Part shown: positions 60,431 to 64,000 of the stretch, one piece after another | Position numbering within the stretch: the stretch's first letter is position 1 | Layout: every line of letters starts with the position of its first letter | From: Clostridia bacterium | GTDB taxonomy: Bacteria; Bacillota; Clostridia; Christensenellales; CAG-138 | DNA: 64,000 nt | Reading direction: 5' to 3' | Assembly: GCA_017538255.1 (NCBI GenBank) | Contig: JAFYJD010000025.1 | Coordinates: 1 to 64,000, forward strand | The notes under the pieces: generated by a model | What the model was told of the DNA's origin: nothing | Database searches by the model: none | The model's input: only the letters and a program-made list of their open reading frames with translations | Program-made: the position numbers and the translations under genes

Positions 60431-61342
60431 TCAAAACTCCTTTCTTTCAAGTTTGGGGGCTTTGTATATCTTTACAAATCTGTCCCTGATATCCGCCGCT
60501 TCGGAAACAAGATCGCGATGCTCCACCTTTACGCTGAAATCGTTCGCAAGCCTTGCATAAAGCGCCTCTGCCATTGCGACGGAGCGGTGGCGTCCGCCCG
60601 TGCAGCCAAACGCGACCATAATCCTGCGCTTGCCCTGCTGTCTGAATGACGGCAAAACGCCGCGCAGCATATCTTCGATGCCGTCGAGCTGCTTAACAAC
60701 AGCGGGGTCAGAGAACACGAAAGATTTTACTTCTTTGTCCCTTCCCGATTTGTAGCGGAGTTCGGGCACATAGAACGGGTTTTCCGTGTAGCGCATATCA
60801 AACACGAAATCGGCATTCCCCGGGATGCCTCGCTTGAAGCCAAAACTCGCGATTATGACGCTCAAAGGTATCAACTCGCCGTTTGTCAAAGTAGACTCTA
60901 CGGTCTTTGCGAGTTCGTCGTTTCGCATATGGGTCGTGTCGATGATATAGGTTGACTTTTCCTTCATCGGTTCGAGCATTTCGCGCTCCATACTTATGCC
61001 GATGCCTACGTCGTCGTGCATTGGATGCAGTCTGCGCGTTTCGCTGTAGCGACGTTGAAGCACCGAATCGTCGCATTCAAGGAAGAGTATATCGAACTCA
61101 TACGGGAGGTTTTGAAGTTCCATATATGCCTTCTTCGGATCGTAGCCGAATCTTGATTCGCGGCTGTCTATAACTATAGCAACACGATCGATCTTATTCT
61201 CACTCTTTTGGCAAAGTTCTATATACTCGCTCACAAGTTGGCAGGGCATATTGTCCGCACAAACAAAGCCCATATCCTCAAGTACATTGAGTGCCTGCGA
61301 TTTACCCGCGCCCGATAGACCGGTTACGATCAGTATGTACAT
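60431..61342 (-). CDS. rapZ: RNase adapter / nucleotide-binding protein RapZ (YvcJ)
   Basis: 303 residues. Walker A is 'VTGLSGAGKSQALNVLEDMG' near the N-terminus. The C-terminal domain shows 'SFGFKRGIPGNADFVFDMRY' and 'VAFGCTGGRHRSVAMAEALY', both family signatures. It binds nucleotides, and in gammaproteobacteria it also directs RNase E to small RNAs. Its Firmicute role is less defined. It lies directly between murB and whiA. Confidence 0.96.
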   Translation of the reverse strand: MYILIVTGLSGAGKSQALNVLEDMGFVCADNMPCQLVSEYIELCQKSENKIDRVAIVIDSRESRFGYDPKKAYMELQNLPYEFDILFLECDDSVLQRRYSETRRLHPMHDDVGIGISMEREMLEPMKEKSTYIIDTTHMRNDELAKTVESTLTNGELIPLSVIIASFGFKRGIPGNADFVFDMRYTENPFYVPELRYKSGRDKEVKSFVFSDPAVVKQLDGIEDMLRGVLPSFRQQGKRRIMVAFGCTGGRHRSVAMAEALYARLANDFSVKVEHRDLVSEAADIRDRFVKIYKAPKLERKEF

Positions 61343-61358
61343 AACATTCTCCTCTGAC

Positions 61359-62261
61359 TTATCGGTAGATTATCTTGACCTCGGGCTCAAGAAGCACGCC
61401 CGTTTCGGTCTTTACGGTATCCGTTACATATTGTATAAGAGCCGTTACATCGGCAAATGTCGCACCACCGCAGTTGACGATAAAGCCTGCGTGTTTTGGG
61501 CTTACCATCGCACCGCCTATGCGCGTGCCTTTAAGATCGCATTGTTCGATGAGCGCCCCTGCGTAGAGGCCCTCGACCACCGGACGTTTGAACGTGCTGC
61601 CCGCCGACGGCATTTCTATAGGCTGCTTCTGCCTGCGAAGCAATGTGTACTTTTCAACAAGCTCCACGGCTGTTCCGTCGTCGGGACGTAGTTCAAACTC
61701 TGCCGAGACCACGATGTTCTTCGGCCAAGCAAATGCCGAACGCCTATATCCGAGATCGTCATCGGCAACTTCCCTTTCGGAATAGATGCCGTCTTCGATG
61801 ATGCCGACACGCCTTATCACCTGTTTGATCTCGCCCTGATACGCTCCGGCGTTCATAGCGACGCCGCCGCCGACGGTGCCCGGTATGCCGCTCGCCCATT
61901 CGAGCCCCGACAGGCCTGCGGCAACGCTTGCTTTGGCAACGGTGCATAATAGCGCGCCCCCATCCGCTCTTACGGTTGTTCCTTCAACGGAATAGTTTGA
62001 CATCTTAGGGCCTATCTTGATAAACAGCGCCTTTGCCCCCTCGTCCGACACAAGCAGATTGCTGCCGTTTCCGATAACATAAACGGGATACTCGGCTTCT
62101 TTTGCCGCGTTGAGCAGGGCGATAAGTTCGTCAATGTTCGCCGGCTCGGCGAAATAGGCCATAGGTCCCCCTATGCGAAAACTCGTATAATTGCGCGCAG
62201 GCACGTTTTTCCTCGCGCCAAGTGAAAGTAATCTCTTTGAAAGGCAGTTGCAGGACTTCAT
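61359..62261 (-). CDS. murB: UDP-N-acetylenolpyruvoylglucosamine reductase
   Basis: 300 residues. FAD-binding motifs are 'YTSFRIGGPMAYFAEPANID' and 'VYVIGNGSNLLVSDEG'. 'GLEWASGIPGTVGGGVAMNA' and 'MPSAGSTFKRPV' (active-site Ser) are type II MurB features. It reduces the enolpyruvyl group to form UDP-MurNAc for peptidoglycan. I chose ATG 62261 (22 residues before the conserved block, with GGAG about 10 nt upstream); ATG 62297 is possible. It is followed by rapZ after 16 nt. Confidence 0.94.
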   Translation of the reverse strand: MKSCNCLSKRLLSLGARKNVPARNYTSFRIGGPMAYFAEPANIDELIALLNAAKEAEYPVYVIGNGSNLLVSDEGAKALFIKIGPKMSNYSVEGTTVRADGGALLCTVAKASVAAGLSGLEWASGIPGTVGGGVAMNAGAYQGEIKQVIRRVGIIEDGIYSEREVADDDLGYRRSAFAWPKNIVVSAEFELRPDDGTAVELVEKYTLLRRQKQPIEMPSAGSTFKRPVVEGLYAGALIEQCDLKGTRIGGAMVSPKHAGFIVNCGGATFADVTALIQYVTDTVKTETGVLLEPEVKIIYR

Positions 62262-62363
62262 CTCCGCAGATCTCCGTAGCATATAATTATTCAACATAAT
62301 TCTACCACGGTTTGGCTTCCGTGTAAACATTCTTTTGGGATAAAATCGAAGTTTGTCGTCAAC

Positions 62364-63224
62364 TCAGTTTTCGCCATTTTTCAGTTTCTCGTAGGCTTCT
62401 TTCAAAAAAGATTGCTCGTACTCGAGCGGGATATCGTTTCGCGCAGGCATAAGTCCGAGTTCTGTCAGTGCTTTCTGCGCTTTTATGTCAAGACAGAGTT
62501 CAATGAACTCTATCGCGTAGTCTATCTTTTCACTGTCGATATGTGCCGAAATGCCGATGTGCTGATTGAGCGGCGTTTCATAATATGGCGATAAAACATC
62601 AAAATCATCAGCCTTGTTTGACAGCACGAGTCTGTACATATCCCCCGCTCCCCGCGCGTCGGTGATACAGCACGGGGCTTTGCCAGATTTGAACTCGTCA
62701 AGGCTCGGTGCGCTGTGCTCTTGCGCTGCGTGTTCAAGTTCCAAGTCCGAGATATCCGCCCGTCTGTAAAGCAGCAGTTCGCAACTCGAAGCAAGGTGTA
62801 TACTTTGAACAGTACTTTCTCCGCCATTCACCGGAAGCGTTTCCCTCGGGATGAAGGCAAGCAGTTTTTCGTTTGCAACAGTACCTTCGGAGAAAGCGAT
62901 GATATCCGGAAACTCGCCGTTTGAGATGCGGCTATTCGCTTCTTCTTCCGATATTGATTCGATATCGAAATAAACACCATAGTGGTATTTCTCCGCCCTT
63001 GCACCAACGGTTTTCAGCCAAGCGCCAAGACTGCCGACATATGGCCTGAATCCTGCGATGTTCCAAACAGTTATGACGCCCTTGTACTTTTCCTGTTTTG
63101 GCTTCATAAAATCAAGAGGCGAAGAATGTACGATTAGACCGCCGATATACTTCGGAAGCAGCACCATAACAAGCAATATGAGGGCCATCATAACAGCCGC
63201 AAATAGTTTTTTTACGAGCGCCAT
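62364..63224 (-). CDS. Membrane-anchored solute-binding-protein-like protein
   Basis: 286 residues. One N-terminal membrane helix ('VMMALILLVMVLLPKYIGGL') is followed by an external domain like a family 1 ABC binding protein: 'KGVITVWNIAGFRPYVGSLG', 'RISNGEFPDIIAFSEG', 'IEFIELCLDIKAQKALTELG', 'LMPARNDIP'. There is no lipobox cysteine and no permease gene nearby, so it may be a sensor or an orphan receptor. The ATG at 63224 is preferred because the longer start at 63260 lies in the tail of a terminator. It lies between an amidohydrolase gene and murB. Confidence 0.75.
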   Translation of the reverse strand: MALVKKLFAAVMMALILLVMVLLPKYIGGLIVHSSPLDFMKPKQEKYKGVITVWNIAGFRPYVGSLGAWLKTVGARAEKYHYGVYFDIESISEEEANSRISNGEFPDIIAFSEGTVANEKLLAFIPRETLPVNGGESTVQSIHLASSCELLLYRRADISDLELEHAAQEHSAPSLDEFKSGKAPCCITDARGAGDMYRLVLSNKADDFDVLSPYYETPLNQHIGISAHIDSEKIDYAIEFIELCLDIKAQKALTELGLMPARNDIPLEYEQSFLKEAYEKLKNGEN

Positions 63225-63260
63225 ACTCAAATATATTTGTAATATGGCGCGGTTATTCAT

Positions 63261-63288
63261 AAAAACGGCCGCGATAGATGCTCGCGGC
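63261..63288 (-). terminator. Terminator after the amidohydrolase gene
   Basis: On the minus strand, stem GCCGCGA / TCGCGGC with a seven-base loop, then CGTTTTTAT. Confidence 0.75.
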
Positions 63289-63326
63289 TCGTCATTTATT
63301 CGATATTCTGTTTATATTTCATTGTT

Positions 63327-64000
63327 TCATCGCTCAAAAACGCATTCGCCGCCGAGATATGTTTTTATAACCTTTATCAAGTGGATGTTCGACGCGGGAA
63401 CATCGAACGGCGAAGCATCAAGAACAACGAAATCGGCCAGTTGTCCGTTTTTGATCCGACCCTTGATATTCTCATCAAAACTCGCGCGGGCGCCGCTGAC
63501 AGTAAAACTGTCAAGCGCTTCGGCGACGGAAAACGCCTGCTCCGGCAGATACGGCCCCGTTCCGTCCAGCGAAGTGCGGGTGATCGCGCATTCGACGCCC
63601 TTTAAAACATCGGGCGGCTCGACCGGACAGTCCGATCCGTTGGAAATATAAAGACCGCCGTCGAGCAAAGTTTTCCAATTATAACTCGTATCGGCAAGTT
63701 CCTTTTCAACAAGTTTATTTACGATATGGTTGTCGTAGTCAAGGAAAACGGATTGAGCGTAGATATGAAGGCGCATATCAGTCATCCTTTGAAGTTGGTC
63801 GCGGCGCGTTATCTGGCAATGCACTATGCCGTGCCTGTGATCGATTCGCGGATTCCTGTTCAATGCCTCCTCAAATGCGTCCAGCACCGTGTCAAGGCAA
63901 GCGTCGCCTATCGCGTGAACTGCGATCTGCATACCCGCGCTGTGCGCTATATCGACCAGTTCAAAAAGCTTCGCCCTTTCCATAAGCGAAAAGCCCGTTC
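63327..64000 (-). CDS. Amidohydrolase family protein, YtcJ-like (5' end outside window)
   Basis: At least 223 residues; the open frame runs through the window edge upstream, so the N-terminal metal site is missing. Visible features are the histidine 'MQIAVHAIGDACLDTVLDAF', 'RHGIVHCQITRRDQ', the metal Asp segment 'LYISNGSDCPVEPPDVLKGV', and the typical ending 'GRIKNGQLADFVVLDASPFD'. Members hydrolyse amide or formamide bonds of unknown small molecules. A terminator follows. Confidence 0.88.
   Translation of the reverse strand, partial: TGFSLMERAKLFELVDIAHSAGMQIAVHAIGDACLDTVLDAFEEALNRNPRIDHRHGIVHCQITRRDQLQRMTDMRLHIYAQSVFLDYDNHIVNKLVEKELADTSYNWKTLLDGGLYISNGSDCPVEPPDVLKGVECAITRTSLDGTGPYLPEQAFSVAEALDSFTVSGARASFDENIKGRIKNGQLADFVVLDASPFDVPASNIHLIKVIKTYLGGECVFER

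Noticed and set aside
1..64000. CRISPR array, rRNA operon, intact insertion sequence or prophage
   Set aside because: No regularly spaced repeats, rRNA cores, transposase, integrase or phage structural genes were found on either strand.

Overview
The window looks like the chromosome of a spore-forming member of class Clostridia, probably a gut-associated uncultured one. The case rests on a BofA/YaaL (DUF2508) sporulation pair, a whiA-rapZ-murB block, a yicC-gmk-rpoZ-priA block, rubrerythrin and rubredoxin typical of anaerobes, a dockerin remnant, strong Shine-Dalgarno sites, and moderate GC content apart from an AT-rich restriction-modification insert. Species cannot be named from the sequence alone. 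Functions are assigned from recognisable motifs and gene order; no database search was possible.

Layout. 0-7 kb: a propeller-like protein, a tRNA-Thr/tRNA-Pro operon, a GNAT acetyltransferase, an S-adenosylhomocysteine hydrolase-like gene, DUF2508-bofA, an MTA/SAH deaminase, and an MBOAT acyltransferase on the opposite strand. 7-10.3 kb: tRNA-Ser(CGA), a repeat-flanked GNAT gene, and a glutaredoxin / kinase-like / GNAT-flavodoxin operon. 10.4-23.4 kb: one long minus-strand operon behind a near-consensus promoter. It encodes three alpha/beta hydrolases, two acyl-adenylating enzymes (one with its own carrier domain), a free acyl carrier protein, two PlsC-type acyltransferases, an LRAT-type thiol acyltransferase, a DegV fatty-acid-binding protein, a GPH-type transporter and a FakA-type fatty-acid kinase. 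This is the most interesting part: it reads as a dedicated fatty-acid capture and acyl-transfer pathway with an unidentified product.

24-31 kb: a complete oligopeptide ABC importer operon (oppBCDF-oppA) and tRNA-Ser(GGA). 31-36.5 kb: dcd, GNATs, an XRE/TPR regulator, a probably frameshifted unknown gene, and deoD-carD-NlpC/P60. 36.6-41 kb: core genes rpsU, yicC, gmk, rpoZ, priA. 41-48.5 kb: rubrerythrin, a predicted ADP-ribosyltransferase, a short rubredoxin, a large fused ABC exporter, an EamA transporter that looks leaderless, a C_GCAxxG_C_C protein, an 87-residue orphan and a frameshifted dockerin protein.

48.6-54.5 kb is an accessory island next to the 3' end of rlmD. It holds a type II restriction-modification pair, a glycosyltransferase with a 3' frameshift, gene debris, and several degenerate copies of the rlmD 3' terminus that look like integration scars. 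54.5-64 kb returns to core genes, all on the minus strand: murB, rapZ, whiA, dnaE, rlmD, preceded by a membrane-anchored binding-protein-like gene and a 5'-truncated amidohydrolase.

Functionally the window combines SAH recycling, lipid acyl metabolism, peptide uptake, nucleotide metabolism, replication and restart, and an accessory defence/exchange region. No CRISPR array, rRNA, intact insertion sequence or prophage was seen.
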